From CAZNXJ01 sp964577115 (GTDB lineage: Bacteria > Planctomycetota > Planctomycetia > Pirellulales > Pirellulaceae), in NCBI GenBank assembly GCA_964577115.1, contig CAZNXJ010000009.1:124001-188000 (forward strand): 64,000 bases of DNA, given 5' to 3'. A program made the translations under genes and the position numbers. A model generated the notes under the pieces. That model was not told the DNA's origin. It ran no database searches and saw only the letters and a list, made by a program, of their open reading frames with translations. Of the stretch, positions 42,901-51,106 are shown in pieces. Position 1 is the stretch's first letter, and each line of letters starts with the position of its first letter.

Positions 42901-43950
42901 CGTGAAGGTGCCGACGAGCGTCTCGTGGGTGCCGAAGTTGCGGTACTGAAGTCGGTGGACGATGCCAGCCAGCGACGACGGGCTGAGCAGCTCGATGTCC
43001 GTACCCGGCTGCGTGATGAGAATCGGCGGGCCGATATCGAAGTCGGGCACTTGGATGACTTGGACGCGGCTGAAGGAGCTCTGCGCCGGATCATCAAAGT
43101 TGGCGTGCAGCTCATAGACTTCCAGGAAGTCGAAGAAGACGTTGGAGGCGTCCGGATTCGTGTACTCGTCGTCGATCCGCCGCATGAAATAGGCCGGTGA
43201 ATTCGCCGGGGCGGCCGGCCCGTCGATGTCCGCGGGCGTCACGAACTGGAAGCCGGCTCCTCCAGGACCGTCCGGCGGAGCGACAAAGCGCTGAGCGGGC
43301 CGGGCGGGCAGGCCCTGGAGCATGTTCTCGCGATCCAGCGCATAAACGGCCGGCGTCGGGTTCACGCCCTGTTCGTTCGTCGAAATTACCCAGCCGCCGC
43401 CCGGCGTGACCGCGAACTTCGGATAGTCCGGGAATTCCTGCGTCGGAATGTCATAGACGTGCCAGCGGTTATCCGTCGGATCGCTCGTCGCCGAAACGAA
43501 GACGCAAAGATGCTGGTCCTCCGGGACATCGTTCGTAAACTGCCCCAGGATCCACCGCTCGGCAAAATGGTCATATGCCACCATCGGGTCGCCGGCCCCC
43601 GCGACGCACGGACCGGAGGTGGCCAACGAGCTCATGCTGAACGGACCGAGCGCGACGCTGCCGTCCGACTTGTTGTAGATCACCACGCTCGAGCCGCCCA
43701 TGGCGTGGTTGACCGCCTGCACGAAGTACTCGTCGTCGACGTCCCCGATCGTGTCCGGGGGAGCGATCGGGTTATCGCTGAGAAATCCGCCGGTCTGCCC
43801 GGGGAAGTTGATGATCGGCGTCGTAAAAGCTAGCAGCCGACGGTCTTCGAGCGCCTCGAGACCACCGCCCAACCGGTAGAGGGGCTTCCGATGAACTTCG
43901 GGGGCTCGTCGAGCCCGCTTGCGCCAAAGCTTGGTGAAGTGCGACTTCAC
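39937..43950 (-). CDS. 1337-aa LEPR-XLL surface protein: propeller-like, SdrD-B, GEVED, cadherin-like, cohesin-like and dockerin regions
   Basis: The start is GTG 43950. The basic leader ends in GGLEALEDRRLLAF (LEPR-XLL-like). About residues 45-495 form a beta-rich propeller-like domain with phrases such as PPDTIGDVDDEYFVQAVNHA. An SdrD-B domain follows at about 508-620 (GVVYHDVNGNGERN), then a GEVED domain at about 635-785. Two cadherin/Ig-like domains with GTDSFTYTVTDD lie at about 786-970, and a cohesin-like sandwich at about 975-1160. A two-repeat dockerin ends near 1240 (DVNADGRVNTYDV, DTNNDGRISSADL). A disordered tail ends in DDYFAELLSGWSRD and contains the HD signature (SEHDEALAQLL). 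The coexistence of cohesin-like and dockerin regions in one chain suggests self-assembly. It is probably secreted. Confidence 0.86.
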   Translation of the reverse strand: MKSHFTKLWRKRARRAPEVHRKPLYRLGGGLEALEDRRLLAFTTPIINFPGQTGGFLSDNPIAPPDTIGDVDDEYFVQAVNHAMGGSSVVIYNKSDGSVALGPFSMSSLATSGPCVAGAGDPMVAYDHFAERWILGQFTNDVPEDQHLCVFVSATSDPTDNRWHVYDIPTQEFPDYPKFAVTPGGGWVISTNEQGVNPTPAVYALDRENMLQGLPARPAQRFVAPPDGPGGAGFQFVTPADIDGPAAPANSPAYFMRRIDDEYTNPDASNVFFDFLEVYELHANFDDPAQSSFSRVQVIQVPDFDIGPPILITQPGTDIELLSPSSLAGIVHRLQYRNFGTHETLVGTFTVIEFTTPSGDEIAGLRWFELRKNQGSSQWQLHQFGEFSPDFNEYFMGSIAMDGEGNIALGYNVSSSGISPTLRYVGRRATDPPNLMTTQQVTLANGQGFEMSGRWGDYAAMLVDPTDDRTFWFTGEFALNGNWGTQIAAFAFPEPLPPPPPPPGPLVSVSGVVYHDVNGNGERNLPNDIGVGDILVYVDLDRDGRMDLLEPGARTNADGTFTLPPIPPGTYDVRVVAPPSWQQTQPEGGAAEEITITASGDGPPPLEFGITGGNLYDFGNTGPVDRQTLLANNGARHGVLNGFQLGPTVGGEVDARADDVNDGVTFSQTLGDSPVLISGAQANIAVNVRTSGQARGYLQAWIDLNQDGDFNDPGEKVISDLRLGEGTHNLSFPVPAGAATGVTTMRFRYGWELGLGPKGPSMAGEVEDYQVTMFGNSPQAIDDDFIVPQGDARLLDVLVNDFASSSGGLRILSVQSPTAQGGTAVIQDGQIFYTTPTGFSGTDSFTYTVTDDSGQTDTATVTITVPPTFTRPVANDDQAFASSNTPSSDFFVDIDVMANDIRPNPSTTRITAIPVTPANGTAIILVGATAEQDRIRYQAAPGFVGTDQFVYRITDDQGNSSTATVTVFVGDAFADDKVQYTVEFRTPDGSQVIDQVQAGQEFLAVVRVEDVRNKNDVPGDDVAPTDLGVFAAYLDLLYNFQHVTLIGEPIFDGDYTQDPEFDTSIPGTIDEAGAFRDVDLPFADLPGQRVLFTALFRANDLGPDQPGSEDDQVLTTFVPDPAEDIDPGAGVGDHDTTLYVPASKVPIDQITYLANTLLITRDAPSASAMPEGENPLHNYESAHDVNADGRVNTYDVLLVVSRLIRGEAEGEAPATTYFYDTNNDGRISSADLVSIINYLVRGGSNGEGEAVAESTSVSEPLGVPSVESPLAPSRIDVLPPSATSAGSTAASTGLPSYDVPSSEKSEHDEALAQLLNEEDSELEDDYFAELLSGWSRD

Positions 43951-44482
43951 AGAGGTACCCTTTGGGTCAATATGTCCGGGGATGCCAGCCGCCCGTAAGA
44001 ACGAGCTTCGATGGGGGGCCCAATACGTCCGGGGTAAGCCGAGTCGGCGAATGCCGGGGAGTGCGTTCGGCCCATTTATACGGGTTCCCGGGCCGACCGC
44101 AGCTTCAGTCTAATTGCCGTTGCAACAAATTCCACGCTTTTTTCGATTTTATCTGGTTTTCCTATGTGCCCCAGATTGTTGTGGCGCACACCGAGAGCCG
44201 CTCGCGGCCGAATGTCCGCCAGCGCGGGGGGTAAGATGGGGACTGCATGCGGGCCGAGCTCGGTTGTCAGGTCCCCCTGACAACGCGGCGCGGATTTCCG
44301 CTGGACGGTCGAAGAGCGACCGGAAGTCTGACGCTTCTTGAGCCTGCAAAGTTCCGCCGACCGGATTTCTTCTCCGGTTGGGCGCAAGCGGGCGGCCAAG
44401 AAACGCCGCGAGCGGCGGTCGAAGGCGACCGCCGCTCGGGTTGCTGTCCGCGGGACGTTTGCCGCTTTCGCGGTTTTTCGCT
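43951..44482. other. Intergenic region upstream of the 1337-aa surface protein
   Basis: This is 532 bp between two minus-strand genes. An AT-rich patch at about 44105-44175 and TATAAA on the minus strand at 44080-44075 may hold promoter elements for the 1337-aa gene, but no convincing -35 was found. A strong hairpin lies at 44409-44438. Frames on both strands here show no domain. Confidence 0.5.
44409..44438 (-). terminator. Hairpin downstream of second outer-membrane protein gene
   Basis: Perfect 12-bp arms (CGAGCGGCGGTC and its complement) with a 6-nt loop lie 45 bp past the minus-strand stop at 44483. Only a short TTTCTT follows on that strand, so it is a weak candidate. Confidence 0.4.
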
Positions 44483-46078
44483 TTACCACATGAGTTCGAG
44501 ACCAGCCGTCAAACCGTGGTAAAGTGCCTCGCCATTGGCGTTGATCATGGCCGTCCGGGCTCCCGGTCCGGCAATCGCGGGCGGCTGGAAGTTCACATTG
44601 TCCGGGGCAAGGGCCACACCGTCCACGTACAGCACTTGGTAACCGCCGCGAAGCGACAGGTGCTGGTTGACTCGCCACACCCCGATAACATTCGCCTCAC
44701 CGACGAACGCCGCCTCGGTCGTATCAAGCTGTTCGACGAATGTCCCGCCTGACGACGCGGTGGTGATGAACGTGGTCTGTTCTGCTCGGTTACCGTAGAT
44801 ACCGCCACGTCCGTCCACTCCGATCAGCAGCCCGGGGAACACGGTGGCCCACAGGTCACCACCGAGCTGGAAGCCGGTCATGCTGTTGTCGGTTGCGACC
44901 AGGAAGTCGGTACCCCCGGTGAAGGGAGCAATCGGTCCGGGCTGGTCATAGTTCACCACGATGAAGTTCTGGATTTCTTCTTCGAGCCGGAAGTAGCGAG
45001 CACCGGCGAGCCACGAGCCTTGAACGCGGCTATTCGGGAACATCCAGCGGCGGCGGAAACTGAGTTCGTAGCTGTTGATTTCGGACGAGTATCCGAGGCT
45101 CGCAAACTCGGCCGCGTCGCTATCCTGGAACCCACCCGGGCTGACGCCGGGGACGGGTGGCGGATTGGTGCCGAAGTCGCTGAAGGCCGAGTACAGTTCG
45201 TCGAATTCGCTGCTGACGGCCGCCGACGACGCCCAGTGGAACGTTCCGAGATAGGTGAACTCGATATTGCCCGACGGTCCGATCTGAAAGGCCGCCGTGG
45301 CTCGGAAGCCCGGCTCTTCGTCAAAATCAAGGTCGTCGGTGCTCAGCACGACGTTCGGCGGCCCGAAGCCTCGCGGACCGTCCGACATGAAGTCCACGCG
45401 GCTAGCGGCGGTTTCGTCGCGAGTGATATAGACGAAGTCGGCGCTGACGTCGAACCAGCGCGGCGAGGCCCAGCCACCCGCCGGGTACGGCAGCAGGCGC
45501 CGCAGGAAATCAAAGCCGCGTTCTTCCCCGTACCCGGGACCGTAGCCGGCCGCCGAGCAGGTGGGGCAGCCGGCACCGCCCATCCCGCCGCACGTCGGGC
45601 AACCCATTCCTCCTGGGTAGCCCATCATGGGCGATTCGTAGCTGGCGGGCATGACGCCTTGCGGCGGCATGCCGGGGCCCATCATGCCAGGGCCGGCCAT
45701 TGCCGGTCCTACCATGCCGGGCATCATTCCCGGAGGCATACCGGGAGCCATTCCCGGGGCCATGCCTGGCGGCATGCCGGGTCCGCCCATCATGCCTGGA
45801 GGAGGCGAACCGGCATAACTGGCGGGCACCGTGGGCCCCTGCCCTCCGGCATTCGGTTGGCCGACGAGGCCCAGCATGCTCGGCACGCCGAGCGGCACTT
45901 GGGAGGCATCGCCCGCACGGCCTGGTGCGGCACTTGGTTGGGACTGGTCGCCGACCGAAAGCGTTCCGCCACCGGCGGGCCCCGAATCGCCAATTGCCCA
46001 CTGGGCTCGCGCCTTGGAAGGACCTCCGGCCAGTGTGGCGAGCAACACGGGCAAGATATACGCCCAGTACGTCTTCAT
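44483..46078 (-). CDS. Cys/Gly/Met-rich outer-membrane beta-barrel protein (BBP7-like)
   Basis: The 531-aa product starts with a signal peptide (YILPVLLATLAGGPSKARA). A ~50-aa low-complexity stretch of GMPPGM/GPGM repeats follows (about residues 90-145), then a Cys cluster CPTCGGMGGAGCPTC. The last ~340 residues are beta-strand rich (WFDVSADFVYITRD, YELSFRRRWMF, LSLRGGYQVLYVDGV), consistent with an outer-membrane barrel, ending GLELMW. The layout parallels the BBP7-type protein at 28992-30407, with a Cys/Gly-rich segment ahead of a barrel. Function is unknown. The Cys clusters could cross-link the envelope or bind metal, but this is speculative. The gene is divergent from the pseudokinase gene. 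Confidence 0.78.
   Translation of the reverse strand: MKTYWAYILPVLLATLAGGPSKARAQWAIGDSGPAGGGTLSVGDQSQPSAAPGRAGDASQVPLGVPSMLGLVGQPNAGGQGPTVPASYAGSPPPGMMGGPGMPPGMAPGMAPGMPPGMMPGMVGPAMAGPGMMGPGMPPQGVMPASYESPMMGYPGGMGCPTCGGMGGAGCPTCSAAGYGPGYGEERGFDFLRRLLPYPAGGWASPRWFDVSADFVYITRDETAASRVDFMSDGPRGFGPPNVVLSTDDLDFDEEPGFRATAAFQIGPSGNIEFTYLGTFHWASSAAVSSEFDELYSAFSDFGTNPPPVPGVSPGGFQDSDAAEFASLGYSSEINSYELSFRRRWMFPNSRVQGSWLAGARYFRLEEEIQNFIVVNYDQPGPIAPFTGGTDFLVATDNSMTGFQLGGDLWATVFPGLLIGVDGRGGIYGNRAEQTTFITTASSGGTFVEQLDTTEAAFVGEANVIGVWRVNQHLSLRGGYQVLYVDGVALAPDNVNFQPPAIAGPGARTAMINANGEALYHGLTAGLELMW
45653..45805 (-). repeat. Met/Gly/Pro coding repeat (GMPPGM-type)
   Basis: Short in-frame repeats built on GMPPGM, GMAPGM and GPGM units lie in the N-terminal region of the outer-membrane protein. 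They look like slippage-prone expansion and lie just ahead of its Cys cluster. Confidence 0.75.
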
Positions 46079-46648
46079 CAGTTAGTCTCCGCGGCGCAAA
46101 AGGACCTCGTCATGGCGCGGCACCCCGGCCGCTTTGCCGCTCGCAATGCGCCTGACAATCGCAATCGCGCGACAGCCTATTTGGACAGCCTCAGCTTGCC
46201 TGAGGCACGCAGCCAAAGTGGGGATCGTTGCACGACAAATCTATCGGTACGCTACAAGGCGCAGAACCAATACTTTCCGTACACCTGGAACAGACAACTT
46301 AATCGGCAAGAACAGCCAGAAAGTACGGTTTTTCCCAAAAAAGGGGTTGAACGATTTTTGACCGGTTGTTCCCGGGGGTGCGACCGAGGACGAGCAGGCT
46401 TATCGCGGCGCGGCTACCCTGTCCGCCTTACGTATCTTCCCCGCTCGTCGCACCACTGCCGGGCTGCTGGCGGCAGACCTGTTCCTTTCCGTTCGCCGCG
46501 CAGTCACAATCGACAAAGGAGCTCCTTTCACCCCCGGGGCCGCTGGATTGGGCGGTCCGCGCCGCGTCATGCCCCGGCATGCCGGCCCCTGTCGACTAAT
46601 CCTTGCAACCTGGAACTCGGCGGCCCGCCTCGGGCTGCCCGCATCCTG
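46079..46648. other. Divergent intergenic region, outer-membrane protein / pseudokinase
   Basis: This is 570 bp holding the 5' regions of both divergent genes. An A/T-rich segment at 46325-46360 includes TTTTTTGGGAAA on the minus strand (46343-46332), similar to the T-run/GGGAAT motif found next to the ECF sigma gene. The plus-strand frame is open through this region but its translation is Arg/Pro-rich noise upstream of 46649. Confidence 0.5.
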
Positions 46649-49372
46649 ATGGCCAAGACATCCGCGCCCGCCACGGTGGCTGACCTGCTGGATCTCGTGC
46701 TCAAGAGCGGCCTGGTGCCGGACGCCGAGCGGCCGGCGGTGGAAGCGGCCGCGCGCCGCCACAGCGATCCCGCCGAGTTTGCTCGGCAGTTGGTTCAAGA
46801 CCATGTCTTGTCATCCTGGCAAGCGGCTCAGTTGTTGAGCGGCCAGTTTGTGCTGCGGTTGAGCCATTTCGAGCTGCTGAACGAAGCGGGTGCCTGGGAG
46901 TTTGGCCGCGCGTTCGTCGCTCGAGATGTGCGGACCGGCGAGCAGGTGACGTTCAAGCTGCTGGCGAACCGGTTGCTCGCCAGCGAAGGCGTCTGGCAGC
47001 GATGCCAGAACGAGATTCGCACCAGTTCGGCGCTGCGCGCCGCCGGTCTCATCCCTTTCAAAGAAATCGGCCGATCCGCTCAGCGCAGTTTCCTAATCGC
47101 GCCGCTCGACCAGGATCTCGATGCGCGCCAGGCTGCGGCGCAATTTGGCGCCCCGTCGGCCGAACGAGTCGCGCGGTTGGTCGAGCAGGCCGCCGAGGCG
47201 CTCGCCGCGTTGCATGCCGCGGGCTTGGCCCACGGCTGTTTGCGACCGCAGCGATTGGTCTTCGCTTCCGACGGATCGGTCCGGCTGCGCGACGTGGGGC
47301 TCGCGGCGCTCGCCGAGTCCGCTCGGCAGCATGGTGAAATGGCTACCGCGGATGTTCCCGAACAATTTACGGCGCCGCCGCAGCTGCCGCCGCCCCGTGC
47401 CGACCTTTACTCGCTCGGCCGTATTGGCCTGTTCTTGCTCGACACCCCCGCTCCATCGACCGCCGCCGCATCGCCGCCGCCATGGTGGAACGAAGGAATC
47501 CGCGGCGAGACGGCTACCCAAGCGCTGCGCGACGAGCTCGCGCGATTCGCTGCCCTCGAGTCGCCCGCTGCGCCGGCGGATGCGCAAGAGGCGGCCGAAC
47601 GCATGCGCGCCTGGCGACTTGGTCACGCCGCGGGGCAAATTCAAGAAGCTCTGCCGGTCACCGCCGGAGCCGCTCCCGCCGAACCCGTTGCCGCGGCCGC
47701 TCAAGCAGCGGCTGGCGTAGAGCCGGGAGCCATCGTCATCGATACGCGCCTCCGGCGCCCTCGTCCCGAGGGAACCACGACGCCCGTGGCGACTCGGCCA
47801 CGCCAGGTCCTGTTGCTCGTCGTCGCCGCAGCGTCGTTTTTCGCCAGCGCACTGCTGATCGGCGGCTATTTCGCCTGGCAGTATTGGCCTCGATCGGCCG
47901 AGCCACGCAGGGTGGCGAATGCTCCCGAGCCCGCTCGACGACCGGACGCAGGCGACGCGGCGGCGGGGGCCGAAACATCTGCGGCGGCAGGCGCTGCCGG
48001 TGATCTCGGCTCAGGCGACGACGTCCTGTTCCCGACCGCCGACGCGTTCGAGATGGCGCCGCCATCGGCGAACAGCGGCGAGCCGTCCGCGAGGGGCCCG
48101 GCGCCCGATGACCTGGCGAAGGCGGGTGACCCGATGCCCCGTGCCGCGCCCGCGGCGGCGATGCCCATGAACGACATGGAACCCGCTCAGCCGGCTCCCG
48201 GCGACTCCCGCCCGGAAACAGATACAGCCGAGAAGCCGGCGGAGATTGCCAGTGCACCGGCACCGAAAACACCGGCGCCATCGCCTGAACCGATGCCCGA
48301 GCCGCCCGCACCGGCACCCGTTCCAGCGCCGACTGTCTCTCTTGCTAGCCTGCCAGCAGCCGTGTCGCTCCCACCCATCGCCGACGCGAACACTGCTCCA
48401 ACCGTCTTCTGCTCGCTTCCCGTCGAGCCGCCATTGATCGTCACGCTGTCGCTGCAAGGTGGCGACCGCGTGCTTCGCGACGCGAGCCTAACGGTGGAGA
48501 ATGCCGAAGGAGGCACGGCCGAGCGGAAATGGGACGTGCTGCTTGTCGAGTCCTCCGCCCGAACGCCTGTGGCGCGGCTGGAACTGGATGGCGAGGAGCT
48601 GACGTTCCGCTGGCTAGGCGGAGCGGCTGAAAAACCTGTGGCCGGTCAGTTGGCCAATTGTGCTTTGCGCGTCGCTGTAGGTACCGAGCAGCGCGACATC
48701 AGCCTGCGTGAACCGCAGATCATCGACCCGCTGGCGATCGACGTGGTGCGGGGCAGCGCCAACGAAAAGTGGGACATCGCGAATCCACCGAACGCGGCCG
48801 ATTGCCGGCTCGAGATCACTGGCCTCTCCGACCAACCCTTGATGGTGATCCGTCACCCGAACGATTCGATTCCCGCCAGTGGCGGACAATGGCTGCTGCT
48901 CGGCGAGTCAGCGCAGAATGTGACCATGGCCGTTTACGTCGAAAGCGAGTTTCGGCGGCAGTTTGAATTGACGCTGACGCCAACGTTGCCACCTGATGAG
49001 AAGTTGCTTGAGCCCAACGTTCCTCCGCGAGTCATCAAACAATTTGTTGGGCAGCGCGATAATCGGGTGACGCGCGCGAATGTTGAACGCTGGACGCGTG
49101 CGACAGCCGTTCAGGTAGCCGAGGCCACGCAACGCGTCGAACTGCTGACTCGGCAGTCGCAGGCCATCCAAGGAAATGTTCCCCAGAAGCAAGAGATCGA
49201 GCGCAATCTGAATCTCGCCAACCTCGATCTCGAACGTGCCAAGGCGCGTGCCGAACAAGTAGCGCGGATCCGCGAGATCTGGGATCCGGAAAAACCCGCG
49301 CCGAAGCTTCAATTCCGCCTGATCTTTGAATCGGGAAACGGACGGGTCGAGCTGCTGCGAGCCGGACAGTAG
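46649..49372 (+). CDS. Membrane-anchored Ser/Thr protein kinase-like pseudokinase with extracytoplasmic domain
   Basis: ATG 46649 is chosen as the first codon before recognisable sequence; the open frame upstream is antisense to another gene. The 907-aa product has an N-terminal helical region (VADLLDLVLKSGLV, LSSWQAAQLLSGQ) often seen before planctomycete STPKs. A kinase fold follows at about 72-330. Lys103 of VTFKLL and the alpha-C Glu (EIRTSS) fit the canonical pair. However, the catalytic loop is HGCLRPQR, with Cys197 in place of the catalytic Asp, and DFG is DVG (Asp215). The glycine loop is also degenerate. One membrane helix lies at about 385-410 (VLLLVVAAASFFASALLIGG). Outside it are an Ala/Pro-rich linker (about 420-575) and a ~330-aa beta-rich/coiled domain of unknown type. 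It probably signals by binding rather than phosphorylation. Confidence 0.75.
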   Translation: MAKTSAPATVADLLDLVLKSGLVPDAERPAVEAAARRHSDPAEFARQLVQDHVLSSWQAAQLLSGQFVLRLSHFELLNEAGAWEFGRAFVARDVRTGEQVTFKLLANRLLASEGVWQRCQNEIRTSSALRAAGLIPFKEIGRSAQRSFLIAPLDQDLDARQAAAQFGAPSAERVARLVEQAAEALAALHAAGLAHGCLRPQRLVFASDGSVRLRDVGLAALAESARQHGEMATADVPEQFTAPPQLPPPRADLYSLGRIGLFLLDTPAPSTAAASPPPWWNEGIRGETATQALRDELARFAALESPAAPADAQEAAERMRAWRLGHAAGQIQEALPVTAGAAPAEPVAAAAQAAAGVEPGAIVIDTRLRRPRPEGTTTPVATRPRQVLLLVVAAASFFASALLIGGYFAWQYWPRSAEPRRVANAPEPARRPDAGDAAAGAETSAAAGAAGDLGSGDDVLFPTADAFEMAPPSANSGEPSARGPAPDDLAKAGDPMPRAAPAAAMPMNDMEPAQPAPGDSRPETDTAEKPAEIASAPAPKTPAPSPEPMPEPPAPAPVPAPTVSLASLPAAVSLPPIADANTAPTVFCSLPVEPPLIVTLSLQGGDRVLRDASLTVENAEGGTAERKWDVLLVESSARTPVARLELDGEELTFRWLGGAAEKPVAGQLANCALRVAVGTEQRDISLREPQIIDPLAIDVVRGSANEKWDIANPPNAADCRLEITGLSDQPLMVIRHPNDSIPASGGQWLLLGESAQNVTMAVYVESEFRRQFELTLTPTLPPDEKLLEPNVPPRVIKQFVGQRDNRVTRANVERWTRATAVQVAEATQRVELLTRQSQAIQGNVPQKQEIERNLNLANLDLERAKARAEQVARIREIWDPEKPAPKLQFRLIFESGNGRVELLRAGQ

Positions 49373-49639
49373 CCGGTGGTCGATTGGAGGGGGCAGGATC
49401 CAGCGATCACGGGGCGGCATCCGGTTCAGCAGTCGAAGGCAGGGATCGGGGATTGGACGTTTTCGATGTGTACCCTGACTTACTCGGATGACAAGTCCCT
49501 GAACACTGCACCCTTATTCCCGAACCCTGTTCCCTCGTGGCTTCAATACGGCTCGCCAAATTCTCGGATGCTTCGTTGACACGAGCAGCGAGCGCTGCCA
49601 TAAGGCTTGCGTCAGCCACGAACGGAAAGCGAGGCGCAA

Positions 49640-51070
49640 GTGACCGAACCCGTAAGCGAACCGGACCAAACGCCGCATGCCCGATCCCTTCCGCGCGTGC
49701 TCACGCGCTTCGATGGGATTGCTCTCGTAGTCGGTTCGATTATCGGGTCGGGAATTTTTCTCAAGCCGAGCATCGCGGCCGGCCACGTGCAGTCGTTCAG
49801 TCTCGAGGTTGGCGTATGGTTGTTTGTCGGACTGGTCACGCTTTGTGGCTCCCTGGCACTTGGTGAACTCGCCGGTGCGATGCCTCACGCCGGTGGTCCC
49901 TACGTTTATCTGCGCGAAGCCTACGGGAGGGTGTGGGGATTTCTTTGGGGCTGGACGGAGTTCTGGGTGATCCGTACGGGATCGATCGGGGCGCTCGCGT
50001 GCGCGACGGCGATCTATCTCGACGAATTGATTCCGCTCGGCCGCTCGGGCCAGTTATGGTCGGCCGTCGCCATCGTGCTCGGCCTGGCCGCGGTCAACGC
50101 GATCGCCACGCGCTGGGGAGCGAGCCTTCAAAATCTGACAACACTCATCAAGGTCTTGTTCCTGGCCGCACTGATCGTGCTGCCCTCCTTGATGCGTGCC
50201 ACCAACGTGCAGAACCTTGAACCGATATGGCCTACCGAGACGGGTGTGCCGCTGTGGCGAGGGCTTGGTCTAGCGCTGATCGCCGTGCTTTGGCCCTATG
50301 ACGGCTGGATCAACATTGCGCCGGTAGCCGAAGAGATGCACAATCCGCAGCGTAACGTGCCGATTGCGCTTGCGGTGGGGATGGCGATTATCACGAGCGT
50401 CTATGTGGGCGTGGTGACAGCGTATCACCTCGTGCTACCCATGGACGAGATGATTGCATCGGATCGAGTGGCGGCGGACGTTTGCCGAGTGCTATTTGGC
50501 GAGACGGGCAGCAAGATTGCCGCGCTGGCCGTCGTGTGCTCGACGTTCGGCGCCTGCAACGCGAACATGCTCACGGGGCCGCGCATCTACTTCGCCATGG
50601 CGCGCGACGGGCTGCTGGCCCGTTCGGTCTGTACCGTCCATGGTCGGTTTCGCACGCCGGCTAACGCGATTGTGTTACAGGCACTGTGGGCCGTGGTGCT
50701 GATCTTTGCCGCGTTTCACTGGAAATCGGGCTCGTCGAGCCGTCCCATTGATGCCTTCGACGTGTTGACCGATATGGTGATTTTCGCCGGCACGCTGTTT
50801 TACGCGATGGCCGTGGGAGCGGTCTTCGTACTGCGGTGGAAGCGGCCCGATCTCGAGCGTCCATACCGGACGTGGGGCTATCCGGTCACGCCCGCCGGGT
50901 ACCTGCTCATGTTCAGCGGTGCGATGGTCAGCATGCTCATCGACAAATGGCAGGAAACGCTCGCCGGCCTGTCGATCATGCTGCTCGGCCTCTTCTATTA
51001 TCTCTGGGCCGTCCGCCGAGCAGCTCGTCAGAACACCTCCGATCCATCATCCACCATCCGTGATCCATGA
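49640..51070 (+). CDS. APC-family amino acid/polyamine permease
   Basis: GTG 49640, with GAGG 5 nt upstream, is preferred over an in-frame TTG at 49607. The 476-aa product is a 12-helix transporter. The first helix carries the APC signature IALVVGSIIGSGIFLKPS. Later features include GELAGAMPHAGGPYVYLREA, the conserved substrate-site region near SIIGSGIF, and FGACNANMLTGPRIYFAMARDG, all typical of LAT/SteT-like amino acid exchangers. It moves amino acids across the inner membrane; the substrate cannot be told from sequence. The last ~10 residues (SDPSSTIRDP) are encoded by DNA resembling the ACCACGGATG repeat family, so the natural C-terminus may have been altered. No obvious operon partner. 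Confidence 0.9.
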   Translation: MTEPVSEPDQTPHARSLPRVLTRFDGIALVVGSIIGSGIFLKPSIAAGHVQSFSLEVGVWLFVGLVTLCGSLALGELAGAMPHAGGPYVYLREAYGRVWGFLWGWTEFWVIRTGSIGALACATAIYLDELIPLGRSGQLWSAVAIVLGLAAVNAIATRWGASLQNLTTLIKVLFLAALIVLPSLMRATNVQNLEPIWPTETGVPLWRGLGLALIAVLWPYDGWINIAPVAEEMHNPQRNVPIALAVGMAIITSVYVGVVTAYHLVLPMDEMIASDRVAADVCRVLFGETGSKIAALAVVCSTFGACNANMLTGPRIYFAMARDGLLARSVCTVHGRFRTPANAIVLQALWAVVLIFAAFHWKSGSSSRPIDAFDVLTDMVIFAGTLFYAMAVGAVFVLRWKRPDLERPYRTWGYPVTPAGYLLMFSGAMVSMLIDKWQETLAGLSIMLLGLFYYLWAVRRAARQNTSDPSSTIRDP

Positions 51071-51073
51071 TCG
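51041..51073 (-). repeat. Possible degenerate copy of the ACCACGGATG repeat overlapping the permease C-terminus
   Basis: Read on the minus strand it gives ATCATGGATCACGGATGGTG and GGATGATGGATC, sharing the CACGGATGGT and ATCATGGAT units with 39251-39290. The match is short, so homology is tentative. Confidence 0.35.
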
Positions 51074-51106
51074 ATGCCATGGCCATCCATCAGGGATGGT
51101 GCCGCA

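Noticed and set aside
40402..43200. Plus-strand frames of 339 and 430 codons opposite the 1337-aa surface protein
   Set aside because: Val/Arg/His-rich shadow frames; the minus strand has SdrD-B, GEVED and dockerin motifs.
44076..44678. 200-codon minus-strand frame upstream of the 1337-aa gene
   Set aside because: Basic low-complexity translation, overlaps the outer-membrane protein gene and an AT-rich promoter-like patch, no domain.
45650..45810. Possible CRISPR or tandem DNA repeat
   Set aside because: The periodicity comes from in-frame Gly-Met-Pro codons; units are short and irregular with no spacers.
45020..46648. Long 5' extension of the pseudokinase frame
   Set aside because: The translation is Arg/His-rich noise antisense to the outer-membrane protein gene; recognisable sequence begins at ATG 46649.
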